NCBI RefSeq assembly: GCF_000383875.1
Contig: NZ_KB912915.1
Coordinates: forward strand, 62,174 to 126,173
Source of the DNA: Caldibacillus debilis DSM 16016
Lineage (GTDB): Bacteria; Bacillota; Bacilli; Bacillales; Caldibacillaceae
Direction: 5' to 3'
DNA length: 64,000 nucleotides
Under the pieces are notes generated by a model, which saw only the letters and a list, made by a program, of their open reading frames with translations, was not told the origin of the DNA and ran no database searches. The stretch's first letter is position 1. Each line of letters begins with the position of its first letter. A program made the position numbers and the translations under genes. Positions 16,774-24,767 of the stretch are shown in pieces.

Positions 16774-16798
16774 CAAAAAAGGACGGGGTTCCCGTCCT
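16774..16798 (-). terminator. Terminator of the DUF819 gene
   Basis: On the minus strand AGGACGGG and CCCGTCCT form the stem, followed by TTTTTTGTG. The stem begins directly at the stop codon. Confidence 0.85.
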
Positions 16799-18019
16799 CT
16801 ACAGCAAAGCGTGCAAAAAATATCCCATCATGCTCCCCGCATAGTTTCCGATCATATACCCGAATATCCCGGCCAGCAAAGCGGGGACGATCAGCCGGTC
16901 CCAGCCTTTGGCGGCCGCCATCGCCGCGGCGGTCGTCGGCCCCCCGATGGTGGCGTTGGTCGCCAAGAGGGCTTCTTCCAAGGTGAATTTCAACCATTTT
17001 CCCGTGATAAGGGTCACCGCCATATTGACAAAAACGATGATGAAAACAAAAACCATCAGGAGCGGCGCGTTTTTCAACAGGAGGGGAACGGAAGCCGGCA
17101 CGCCGATGACGACAAAGAAGAGATAAATCAAAAAGGTGCCGATTTCCTGGGCCCCGCGCAAGTTTCCGAAAAACTTCCGGAAAACGGTCACGGCGATGAC
17201 GGTCACCGTCGTTAACATCAAATATTTGTCCCCGAACATCCCGTTTAACGTGTTCATCAGAAAGGATGCCTGATCCCCGGAGGGAATCAGCCCGTCAAAG
17301 ATCTCGGCGAGCTTGAAGGAGACGGCGGCGATGACGGATGCCGATGCGAAAGTAAACGCGATATCTTTTAGCGATATTTCTTTCCGCCGCCAAAAGGAAG
17401 ACGGCGCCGCATCGGGATTTTTCCCCGCCTCCCTTTCGAAGGCGTCGATATGGGGGGTCGGATAATGTTTGCGGAAAAAAGAAAAAGCCGGAATCGCCAT
17501 CAAAACGAAGAAATAAACGGCCATCATCACATTGTCGGCGACCACCGTCGCGGAAACGAGCTCTCCCGGAGTTTCAAACTTCGCCGACAAAGCGGCAAAA
17601 TTGACCGATCCCCCGATATAGGACCCGGTCATCATCGCGCCGATCTTATCCAGGTGGGGGATCCGGTCTTTCAACGCTAAAAAGGCCAAATAGACCCCGA
17701 TCACCGTGCCGAAGGAGCTCATTAAAAAAATGACAATCATCCTTCCGCTCTCCCGCCATATCCTTTTCAAATCCGCCTGGAAAAGAAGCATCGGGATGGC
17801 GAGGGGGATCGCATAGGTCCAAACCGCATCGTAAACATCCGACTCCGCCGGGATAATGTTCAGATTTGCCAGGATTAACGCCCCGAATAATGCGATGACG
17901 GCGCCGGAAATCTTAGCGGCCCATCGGTATTTTTGTTCCAAATAGATGCTGGCTGCGGCCCAGCCGGTCAAAAATCCCAATAACAGCCACGTGTCCTCAG
18001 GTTTTATCAACGAATGCAT
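16799..18019 (-). CDS. DUF819 family membrane protein (YjcL-like)
   Basis: 406 residues with ten or more hydrophobic helices. The family block IGAMMTGSYIGGSVNFAALS (about residues 130-150) and the C-terminal ATNATIGGPTTAAAMAAAKG, plus VPALLAGIFGYMIGNYAG, identify DUF819 (B. subtilis YjcL). The duplicated Gly-rich half-motifs resemble carboxylate or cation transporters, but no substrate is established. The ATG is preceded by AGGTGGGAGGAAG. It is monocistronic with a terminator touching its stop. Confidence 0.9.
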   Translation of the reverse strand: MHSLIKPEDTWLLLGFLTGWAAASIYLEQKYRWAAKISGAVIALFGALILANLNIIPAESDVYDAVWTYAIPLAIPMLLFQADLKRIWRESGRMIVIFLMSSFGTVIGVYLAFLALKDRIPHLDKIGAMMTGSYIGGSVNFAALSAKFETPGELVSATVVADNVMMAVYFFVLMAIPAFSFFRKHYPTPHIDAFEREAGKNPDAAPSSFWRRKEISLKDIAFTFASASVIAAVSFKLAEIFDGLIPSGDQASFLMNTLNGMFGDKYLMLTTVTVIAVTVFRKFFGNLRGAQEIGTFLIYLFFVVIGVPASVPLLLKNAPLLMVFVFIIVFVNMAVTLITGKWLKFTLEEALLATNATIGGPTTAAAMAAAKGWDRLIVPALLAGIFGYMIGNYAGSMMGYFLHALL

Positions 18020-18379
18020 CTTCCTCCCACCTTAATGCGCAGGAAATAATGGCCCGCTTTCTTCATTTCGCAACCCTCATTTTTCCATAAAGCGGATCTC
18101 CGATCAAGCCCTTTTCCCGTTCCGGCAGAGGGAGCGGACAGGGAATCCCGGAATCTTCAACTGTTTTCCGTCCCTTTTCCCGCAACTCCGCCTGCGGCGC
18201 CGGAAAAGGAGACAGAAAGGAAAATGCCGTTCCCGGCAAGCCCCTTGCGAATTTTCCCATCGTCCCCGAGGGAGGAATTTTTCGGGATCGATCCCCCGGA
18301 TCGGGATTCCTTCCAGCCGCAGGACCATGAACGGGAAGAAAAAACCCCCGACGCCGCAAACTCCCCGCCTCCTCCCGCG
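18020..18379. other. Gene-free spacer between fhs and the DUF819 gene
   Basis: Both flanking genes point leftwards. No gene, terminator or riboswitch is evident; overlapping open frames here lack start signals. Confidence 0.4.
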
Positions 18380-20053
18380 TCAAAACAGGCCGGAAATCCG
18401 CCCTTCTCCGTCCACATCGATGCTTTCCGCGGCGGGCTTTTTCGGCAGTCCCGGCATCGTCTGCACATCCCCGGTAAAGACGACGAGAAAACCCGCACCG
18501 GCCGAACATTTCACGTCCCGGACCGTCACCGTAAAATCCGCGGGTCGCCCCAATTTTTTCGGATCGTCGGACAGGGAATAGGGGGTCTTGGCGACGCAGA
18601 TGGGAAGATTTCCGCAACCCATCCTTTCCAGTTTTTCGATCGCTTTTTCCGCCTGCGCCGTGATTTCAATCCCTTTTCCGCCGTAAACGCGGCGGACGAG
18701 TTTTTCGATTTTCACCGGAATCGGGTCGTCCAGGTCATAGGCATAGGAAAGACGGCTTTCCCTTTCGGCCAGTTTCACCGCTTCCCTCGCCAACGCTTCT
18801 CCGCCGGCTCCCCCTTTTGCCCAAACCTCGCACCGGACGGCTTTTACGCCCGTTTCTTCGCATTTTTTCGCCAGCCAGTCCAATTCCGCTTCGCTGTCCG
18901 ACGGAAATCGGTTGATGGCCACGACGGCGGGCAGGCCGAATACCTTTTGCATATTTTCCACATGCTTGCTCAAATTGGGGAAGCCTTTTGCCAAGGCGTC
19001 GAGATTTTCCTTGCCGACATCTTCCAGGGCGGCCCCTCCGTGCATCTTCAAGGCCCTGACGGTGGCCACGACGACGGCCGCCGCCGGTTTCAGGCCGAAT
19101 AAACGGCAGTTGATGTCGAAAAATTTTTCCGCGCCCAAATCGGAGCCAAAACCGGCCTCCGTCACCACGTAATCGGCGCACTTCAACGCCAGCCTGGCCG
19201 CCTTGATGCTGCTGCAGCCATGGGCGATGTTGGCGAAGGGACCGCCGTGGACAAAGGCGGGAGTATGCTCGAGGGTTTGGACCAGATTCGGTTTCAACGC
19301 GTCCTTTAACAGGGCCGCCATGGCTCCGTGGGCCTTCAAATCGCCGCAGGTGACCGGCCGGCCGTCCCGGGTGTATCCGACGATGATGTTTTTTAGCCGC
19401 TCTTTCATCTCTGCCAAATTTTCCGACAGGCACAGAATGGCCATCACTTCCGAAGCGGCGGTGATTTGAAAGCCGTCGTCCCTGGGCACGCCGTTCGCAT
19501 TTCCGCCCAGCCCGGCCACGATGCTGCGCAGCTGCCGGTCGTTGATATCCACGGCCCGTTTCCATGTGATCCGGCGGGGATCGATGCCGAGGGGATTGCC
19601 GAAGTAAATATGATTGTCGATCATGGCGGCCAAAAGATTGTTGGCCGCGCCGACGGCATGAATGTCGCCGGTGAAATGCAAATTGATCTCTTCCATCGGG
19701 ACGACCTGGGCATACCCGCCGCCGCAGGCTCCCCCTTTTCTGCCAAACACGGGTCCCAACGAAGGTTCCCTCAGGACGATGGCGGACTTCAAACCGAGCC
19801 TTTGCAGGGCATCCCCCAGGCCGATGGCCACGGTCGTCTTTCCCTCCCCGGCGGGGGTGGGGGAAATGGCGGTGACGAGAATTAATTTTCCGTCCGGCCG
19901 CCCGGCCAATCCTTCGATACGATCCTCGCGAATCTTCGCCTTATAATCCCCGTACAATTCAAGGGCCTGGCGGCCGATGCCGATCTTCGCCGCCACCTCT
20001 TCAATGGGAAGCATCCCGGCTTCCCGAGCGATTTCTTCATCGGATTTTCCCAT
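18380..20053 (-). CDS. fhs: Formate--tetrahydrofolate ligase
   Basis: 557 residues from the ATG at 20053; a GTG three codons upstream is possible, but AGGTGA sits well for the ATG and the N-terminus [20 protein letters not shown] fits the family. The enzyme makes 10-formyl-tetrahydrofolate from formate, ATP and THF. The P-loop TPAGEGKTT is at about residues 63-71; family blocks [40 protein letters not shown] and [14 protein letters not shown] are intact. Normal length, no defect. No partner gene of one-carbon metabolism lies in the window. Confidence 0.97.
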   Translation of the reverse strand: MGKSDEEIAREAGMLPIEEVAAKIGIGRQALELYGDYKAKIREDRIEGLAGRPDGKLILVTAISPTPAGEGKTTVAIGLGDALQRLGLKSAIVLREPSLGPVFGRKGGACGGGYAQVVPMEEINLHFTGDIHAVGAANNLLAAMIDNHIYFGNPLGIDPRRITWKRAVDINDRQLRSIVAGLGGNANGVPRDDGFQITAASEVMAILCLSENLAEMKERLKNIIVGYTRDGRPVTCGDLKAHGAMAALLKDALKPNLVQTLEHTPAFVHGGPFANIAHGCSSIKAARLALKCADYVVTEAGFGSDLGAEKFFDINCRLFGLKPAAAVVVATVRALKMHGGAALEDVGKENLDALAKGFPNLSKHVENMQKVFGLPAVVAINRFPSDSEAELDWLAKKCEETGVKAVRCEVWAKGGAGGEALAREAVKLAERESRLSYAYDLDDPIPVKIEKLVRRVYGGKGIEITAQAEKAIEKLERMGCGNLPICVAKTPYSLSDDPKKLGRPADFTVTVRDVKCSAGAGFLVVFTGDVQTMPGLPKKPAAESIDVDGEGRISGLF

Positions 20054-20467
20054 CTGCCTCACCTGTCTCCTTTTTGTCTTTTATGCATGCCCTTTTCCGG
20101 CAGGGGGCCGCCGCGAAAACCAAATTGTTCATATTTGAACAAATTTTACCGAAAATTTCAGGCAGGAACCTCCAAGCCGGATGGGCAGGCCCGATCCGGA
20201 TAAATTTTTCCGGGCTCCCCAAAAAAGCCGTGAAAACCGGAAAACGGCGGTTTTCTTCCGCCATATGGGAATCCCGCTTTCAATCCGGCAGGAAACGGGG
20301 ACGGCTATCATTTTTCCCTTCACACCCCCGGAAAAAACATCGGAAAAGCCGCCCCCGGTCGGGGGAGGGGATTCCTCCGATTTCTTCGCCGGATGATCGT
20401 TCAAGTTCGATGCGCCATTCATTCAGCTGATCGGATCCCCCAATTCCGCCTGTGGCGCCGGCTGCCC
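20054..20467. other. Gene-free spacer upstream of fhs
   Basis: No gene seen. No purine- or folate-responsive riboswitch was recognised in front of fhs. Confidence 0.4.
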
Positions 20468-20660
20468 GGGTGAACAGACATCCGTTCCCCCGGCCGGCTT
20501 TCCTGCCCCTTTGAACGGAAGCATGCAAACGGCCGAATCCGTCCCCCAGAAGACTTCCCCGCGGCCTTTTTAACGAAATACAGCAGGTGAACAGCCGAAT
20601 GTTTCCCCCGGCTTGCCTCCTTTTCGCGGAATACAGCTATCCGTTTCCCCGGAAGGCTCT
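20468..20660. repeat. Degenerate tandem repeat, about 57-62 bp period
   Basis: Three to four diverged units: anchors ATCCGTTCCCCCGG near 20480, AATCCGTCCCCC near 20537, AATGTTTCCCCCGG near 20599 and ATCCGTTTCCCCGG near 20639. GGTGAACAG occurs at 20469 and 20586. The last unit abuts the liaR stop. Confidence 0.6.
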
Positions 20661-21294
20661 ATTTTTTCACCAGGGAATGCTTAAAAGCGTAAATTACCGC
20701 CTGGGTCCGGTCCTGGACCCCCAATTTGCCCAAAATATTGCTTACATGGGCCTTGACCGTTTTTAAGGAGATGAACAATTCCTCCGCAATTTCCTGGTTG
20801 GATTTTCCTTCGGCCATCAAAAGCAGCACTTCCATTTCCCGGTTCGTCAGTTCTTCGTGGGGGAGGGCTTTTTTGCGGCTGCGGAGCTTTTCCGTCATCT
20901 TCGCAGCCACTTCCGGAACGAGCACCGTTTGGCCGTAATAGGTGGAACGGATGGCGTCGGCGATTTCGCCCGCCTTCGATGTCTTTAAAAGATAGCTGGT
21001 GGCGCCCGCTTCCAGGGCGGGAAACATTTTTTCATCGTCGATAAAACTGGTCACGATGATGATCTTCGCTTCCGGCCAGTGCCGGATGATTTCCTTCGTC
21101 GCTTCAATCCCGTCCATTTCTTTCATGACCAGGTCCATCAGAATGATATCCGGGCGAAGCTTTAACGCCATCTCCACCCCTTTTTTGCCGTTTTCCGCCT
21201 CGCCGACGACCCGAATATCGGGCTGTGACGATAAATAGGCGGATACGCCGATCCGGACCATCTCATGATCGTCGACAAGCAACACGCTAATCAT
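20659..21294 (-). CDS. liaR: Response regulator LiaR, NarL/LuxR family
   Basis: 211 residues from the ATG at 21294, behind GGGGGGTGAAAAGG; a GTG three codons earlier falls inside that site. The receiver domain has the acidic DD near residue 8 and phospho-acceptor in RPDIILMDLVMKEMDG (about residue 53). The C-terminal LuxR-type helix-turn-helix is LTNREMEVLLLMAEGKSNQE, EIAEELFISLKTVKAHVSNI. It is the last gene of liaIHFSR, overlaps liaS by 8 bp, and is the output of the envelope-stress system that in Bacillus answers lipid-II-binding antibiotics. Confidence 0.95.
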   Translation of the reverse strand: MISVLLVDDHEMVRIGVSAYLSSQPDIRVVGEAENGKKGVEMALKLRPDIILMDLVMKEMDGIEATKEIIRHWPEAKIIIVTSFIDDEKMFPALEAGATSYLLKTSKAGEIADAIRSTYYGQTVLVPEVAAKMTEKLRSRKKALPHEELTNREMEVLLLMAEGKSNQEIAEELFISLKTVKAHVSNILGKLGVQDRTQAVIYAFKHSLVKK

Positions 21295-22333
21295 CCTTTT
21301 CACCCCCCAAATGGACGATCGGAACCCGGACTTCCAGCTTCGTCCCCATCCCCGGGCTGCTGACCATCTTCCATGTTCCTCCGATTTCCCGGGCCCTTTC
21401 CCTCATATTTTGCAAACCGTAGGAAGCGGTCTTCACTTTGTCCACATCAAACCCTTCGCCGTCATCGGTGACCCGCAGGATAATGAAACCGTCCCGTTCC
21501 ACGAGGAGCACTTCCATCGCACTCGCTTTGGAATGCCTCAGCGTGTTCGACACCGCCTCCTGCAAAATCCGGAACAGATGATCTTCCACGCCTTTATGAT
21601 TGATTTGCAGATCTTCGACCTTCCAGCGGATCTGGATCGGCACCTTCTGGCTGAGTTCGACGAGCAGTTCCTCGATTCCTTTTTTCAACGATTTCCCTTT
21701 TAATGCCGCCGGACGCAAATGGAGCAGCAACGCCCGCATTTCCAATTGGGCCTGCTGGATCGTCTTCTCCACAAGTTTTAGCTGCCTCCGATTTTCCTCC
21801 GGATCCCTCCCGCCTTCGATGATCGCGGAAAGGAGCATGGAAGCGGCGAACAATTGCTGGCTGACGGAATCATGGAGTTCCCTCGCCAGGCGCTGCCGTT
21901 CTTCAAAAACCAGCTCCTGCATCCGTTTATCCAATTCTTCCGCCTTTTCCTTCGCCAATTTTTGGGAGATTTTCGTCTGTTCCTGGAGCTGCATTTGCAC
22001 CTGCTCGATCCCGGACAAGATATCGGCCACTTCCTGAAGGAACTTCTTATCCTTTTTGGAAGGGACATGCCCGTGTTCGACCGCCAGCAAATAATCTTCG
22101 ATCGTCTTGAACTGTTTCCGCCAGTACAGGGTCGATCCGACGGCGGCCAGGAAGGCCGCCCCGATGCTGAACAGGGGAAGGAACATGAGGAACGGGATGT
22201 CGAACACTTCCCTCTTCCACAATAGGGACCAGTCGTCCAACGGATAGGCGGCGAACAGAATGGTGCTGATGGCCGCAACGAGCGGCAGGATCACCGCGAA
22301 GCCGGCGGCCAATTGCCGGAAAAACAGGTTCAT
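21287..22333 (-). CDS. liaS: Sensor histidine kinase LiaS
   Basis: 348 residues. Two N-terminal membrane helices (about 8-30 and 43-67) border a short extracellular loop, the intramembrane-sensing layout. A HAMP-like/coiled-coil linker follows. The HisKA_3 phosphoacceptor is in RQRLARELHDSVSQQLFAAS near residue 155, and the HATPase_c boxes are RILQEAVSNTLRHSKASAME and VTDDGEGFD, with G2 in GLQNMRERAREIGG. The ATG overlaps the liaF stop (ATGA). It pairs with LiaR and is normally held off by LiaF. Confidence 0.95.
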   Translation of the reverse strand: MNLFFRQLAAGFAVILPLVAAISTILFAAYPLDDWSLLWKREVFDIPFLMFLPLFSIGAAFLAAVGSTLYWRKQFKTIEDYLLAVEHGHVPSKKDKKFLQEVADILSGIEQVQMQLQEQTKISQKLAKEKAEELDKRMQELVFEERQRLARELHDSVSQQLFAASMLLSAIIEGGRDPEENRRQLKLVEKTIQQAQLEMRALLLHLRPAALKGKSLKKGIEELLVELSQKVPIQIRWKVEDLQINHKGVEDHLFRILQEAVSNTLRHSKASAMEVLLVERDGFIILRVTDDGEGFDVDKVKTASYGLQNMRERAREIGGTWKMVSSPGMGTKLEVRVPIVHLGGEKDD

Positions 22334-23055
22334 ACCCTTCTCACCTCGACTTTCCCGACGATCATCGAGGTGAAGATCTTCACTTTTTCCGTCGCACTCC
22401 CGTAAGCTTCCGTTTCATACTCGATCGCTTCATTGATGACCCGTTCCCCGATTTCATCCAGGATTTGCACCTGGCTGAAAACGGCCGTATGATGGATGGA
22501 AAATTCGACTTCGTAGGGGATGAGGATTTGCACATTGCCGACGAAGCCCCGGATGGAAATGACGGCGTCTTTCGGCAAAAAAGTATTGCTTAAATCAATC
22601 ACCACGTCCCCGATGCCGAGCAAAAGATGAATATCGTTCCACTCGTAGACTTCCCGCGGCGTCCGTTGGCTGCCGAACAAAAGGTTTTGAAACAGGGGCT
22701 TTCGTTTCAAAACCTTCCGTTCCGGCACCGGATGTTCGGGGAAAGGAGGGGCAATCACTTGCGGATGTTTTTTCGACTGGTAATATCGGTAAACGACCCA
22801 TCCCACGACCCCGAGGACGAACAGACGGAAGGTCATCATGTTGACGACGGTAAGGGCGAGAATGAAGCAGCCGATGAGGAACAAGGCTTTCTTCGCCGCC
22901 GCTTCCCGCTGTTTTTTGCTGAAATAAAGGCATGCCAAGCCGGCCGCCAGACTGATGAGAAGCCCCCCGTCGAAAAACAGGAGCTCGATGACCAGGGCTG
23001 CGACCGCAAGCAGAATCAGCCCGCTGATTTGATCGACATTCCAGTATTTCCGCAT
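22330..23055 (-). CDS. liaF: LiaF, membrane inhibitor of LiaS
   Basis: 241 residues from the ATG at 23055, preceded by AGGAGGCCCCCC; the frame is open upstream but without another site. Three or four hydrophobic segments occupy residues 5-95 (QISGLILLAVAALVIELLFF, FLIGCFILALTVVNMMTFRL). The C-terminal half is the LiaF cytoplasmic domain (DUF2154): DIHLLLGIGDVVIDLSNTFL and ISIRGFVGNVQILIPYEVEF, ending MIVGKVEVRRV. It suppresses LiaS in the absence of stress. Confidence 0.94.
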   Translation of the reverse strand: MRKYWNVDQISGLILLAVAALVIELLFFDGGLLISLAAGLACLYFSKKQREAAAKKALFLIGCFILALTVVNMMTFRLFVLGVVGWVVYRYYQSKKHPQVIAPPFPEHPVPERKVLKRKPLFQNLLFGSQRTPREVYEWNDIHLLLGIGDVVIDLSNTFLPKDAVISIRGFVGNVQILIPYEVEFSIHHTAVFSQVQILDEIGERVINEAIEYETEAYGSATEKVKIFTSMIVGKVEVRRV

Positions 23056-23162
23056 GGGGGGCCTCCTTTCTCGGAAAGATATTCCTTGCGCCCTCCCCAA
23101 CGGGCGAAAGGCGCAGTAAAGGGTTACTACGCCTTCTAGAATACCATTTTTTCCTTACCTTT

Positions 23163-23801
23163 TTAATGGCTTTCTTCGTTTTTCAGCCTTTTTTCCAATT
23201 GGGCGATCTTCGCGTCGATCGTATGCCGGAAGTAATCGGAATTCACCTGGTATTCCAGCCTTTCCAAATATCTTTCGATTTCGGCGAACCGCCGGAAGGC
23301 CGTTTCGGAATAGGCGGGTTCCTCCAGCCATTTGTTCATCCGGTATTGGGCCCGGGCGATGTTTTCCCTGCCCATCAGTTCCATGCGCTTCAATTGCATG
23401 TCCTTCAGCTTATGTTTCAATTCCTCGTACTTTCTTTCCAGCTGGACCAGCTGCTCTTCCGCCTTCTCCTTCGCTTCCTTCAGCCGGGCCGCCCGTTCCG
23501 CGTACTGCATATGTTCGCTTTGGGCGAATTCAAAAAGCTCCGCTTCGCCGGCCCTTTCGGCGATTTCCGATTGTTTTTTCCTTTTTTCCGCCATCTCCAG
23601 GGCGTGGTGGTATTCGCGGGTGAATTCATCCTTCAGCAAATATTGCCTTTCCACCAGTTTCCGGACCTTTTCCGTTTCCTTTTCGCATTCCCGCAAATAC
23701 TGGTTTAGCATCGCAATCGGGTTTTTTTTCTCCTTTTCGTCAAGGATTTCGTGAATGTCGGCCAAAATCACGTTTTTCATCCGTTCAAATACGCTTGCCA
23801 T
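23163..23801 (-). CDS. liaH: PspA/IM30-family phage-shock protein LiaH
   Basis: 212 residues from the ATG at 23801. The opening MASVFERMKNVILADIHEIL and the long coiled coil that fills the rest (for example AERAGEAELFEFAQSEHMQY, ERKYEELKHKLKDMQLKRME) match PspA/LiaH, whose large oligomeric rings support damaged membranes. GGAGAG lies upstream. It is the second gene, 29 bp after liaI, and probably the main effector of the operon. There is a 107-bp gap before liaF. Confidence 0.93.
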   Translation of the reverse strand: MASVFERMKNVILADIHEILDEKEKKNPIAMLNQYLRECEKETEKVRKLVERQYLLKDEFTREYHHALEMAEKRKKQSEIAERAGEAELFEFAQSEHMQYAERAARLKEAKEKAEEQLVQLERKYEELKHKLKDMQLKRMELMGRENIARAQYRMNKWLEEPAYSETAFRRFAEIERYLERLEYQVNSDYFRHTIDAKIAQLEKRLKNEESH

Positions 23802-23830
23802 AGGAATCTGCTCTCCTTCCTTTTTTATAC

Positions 23831-24202
23831 TCAAAATTCATTCGGCCTGTAGGAACGGCTTAACTCCCGCCATTCCTTTTCAAAATGGACGAAGGGATCG
23901 TCCCCGTTCCCGTTGATTCCTGCGGAATCCTTCTTTTCTTTGCGGTTTTTGTACAAAAGGTACAGGATGGCTGCGGCGGCCAGCCCGACCACGGCGGGCG
24001 CGTTGGTCACGGAAGCGATGAGGAAGACGCCGCACAGGATCAGCCACAACATCTTTTTGCCCGTCGTCCCCGCTTTTTTGTATTGCCGGAAAGCCACATA
24101 GGCCAACGACAAGGTGATCGCCAGAACGATGATCGGCCCGAGGTTAAACAAAACCGTAATCCCCAAAATCAGGGCAAGGATCAGGAAAATCGCTTCTCCC
24201 AT
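23831..24202 (-). CDS. liaI: LiaI-like membrane protein
   Basis: 123 residues from the ATG at 24202 (AAAGGAGG with 7-nt spacing; two earlier in-frame ATGs are badly placed). Three to four hydrophobic segments fill the first 85 residues (EAIFLILALILGITVLFNLG, IIVLAITLSLAYVAFRQY, LWLILCGVFLIASVTN), and the tail is charged (NRKEKKDSAGINGNGDDPFV). First gene of the operon and directly before liaH, the place of the LiaI membrane anchor; identity rests mainly on this context. No liaG is present. Confidence 0.78.
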   Translation of the reverse strand: MGEAIFLILALILGITVLFNLGPIIVLAITLSLAYVAFRQYKKAGTTGKKMLWLILCGVFLIASVTNAPAVVGLAAAAILYLLYKNRKEKKDSAGINGNGDDPFVHFEKEWRELSRSYRPNEF

Positions 24203-24387
24203 TTCCATTCCTCCTTTCTTGTCTTCATCATAGTCCCTTTTCGAATTTTTGATCATGTACCCGGGTTCCCTTTTGGATTGGACTTGAGTCGGATTTTTTT
24301 CTGCGCCGGCGGACCCGGGTGCGGCTGAAGCTTTTCCGGAAAAAGGGCGAAATCAGCCGGCCGCGGTTTTCCTTTTCCATTTTTGTC
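24203..24387. promoter_or_regulatory. Divergent control region of lia and cobalamin operons
   Basis: On the lia side a short dyad, GACT-CA-AGTC, lies about 85 bp before liaI (near 24285) and is a candidate LiaR site. No clear -35/-10 pair for liaI was seen. Confidence 0.35.
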
Positions 24388-24416
24388 TTGACGTTCTTTT
24401 TTCGCTGGATTAAGAT
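24388..24416 (+). promoter_or_regulatory. Promoter of the cobalamin operon
   Basis: TTGACG at 24388-24393, 17-bp spacer, TAAGAT at 24411-24416. The transcript would begin about 20 nt before the riboswitch. Confidence 0.75.
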
Positions 24417-24441
24417 GGAGATAAAGTCAATTGAATAGTCA

Positions 24442-24626
24442 GAAAAATAGGTTGATTTCCTTGCCGGGGCACCGGAGGGAAATCATTAAAAGGGAAGTTC
24501 GGTGAAAATCCGACGCGGTCCCGCCACTGTGAATGGGAGTTTCCCGGCGTGATGCCACTGTTTGCCTCGCAAACGGGAAGGTGCCGGGAAATGATGATCA
24601 TGAGCCAGGAGACCTGCCTATTTTTC
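24442..24626 (+). promoter_or_regulatory. Cobalamin riboswitch
   Basis: The B12-box GAGCCAGGAGACCTGCC (24602-24618) and the core GCCACTGTGAATGGG (24523 on) are diagnostic. The closing helix is perfect: GAAAAATAGG at 24442-24451 with CCTATTTTTC at 24617-24626. Bound adenosylcobalamin should shut off the operon that follows. Confidence 0.97.
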
Positions 24627-24707
24627 ATGACGTAAACCCTACGCGGATAGGGGGTGCGTTTGCGTCTTCGCGGATCCGTCATTTCAGACGGCTCCCTTTG
24701 GCATGCA

Positions 24708-24740
24708 AATGACATCTCCTCCGAGGGATGTTTTTTTATT
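24708..24740 (+). terminator. Expression-platform terminator of the cobalamin riboswitch
   Basis: ACATCTCC and GGGATGT form a short stem around TCCGA, followed by seven T, between riboswitch and first gene. The stem is modest, so this call is weaker than the riboswitch. Confidence 0.6.
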
Positions 24741-24767
24741 GGAAAAATCTTCGGGAGGAGGATATTG

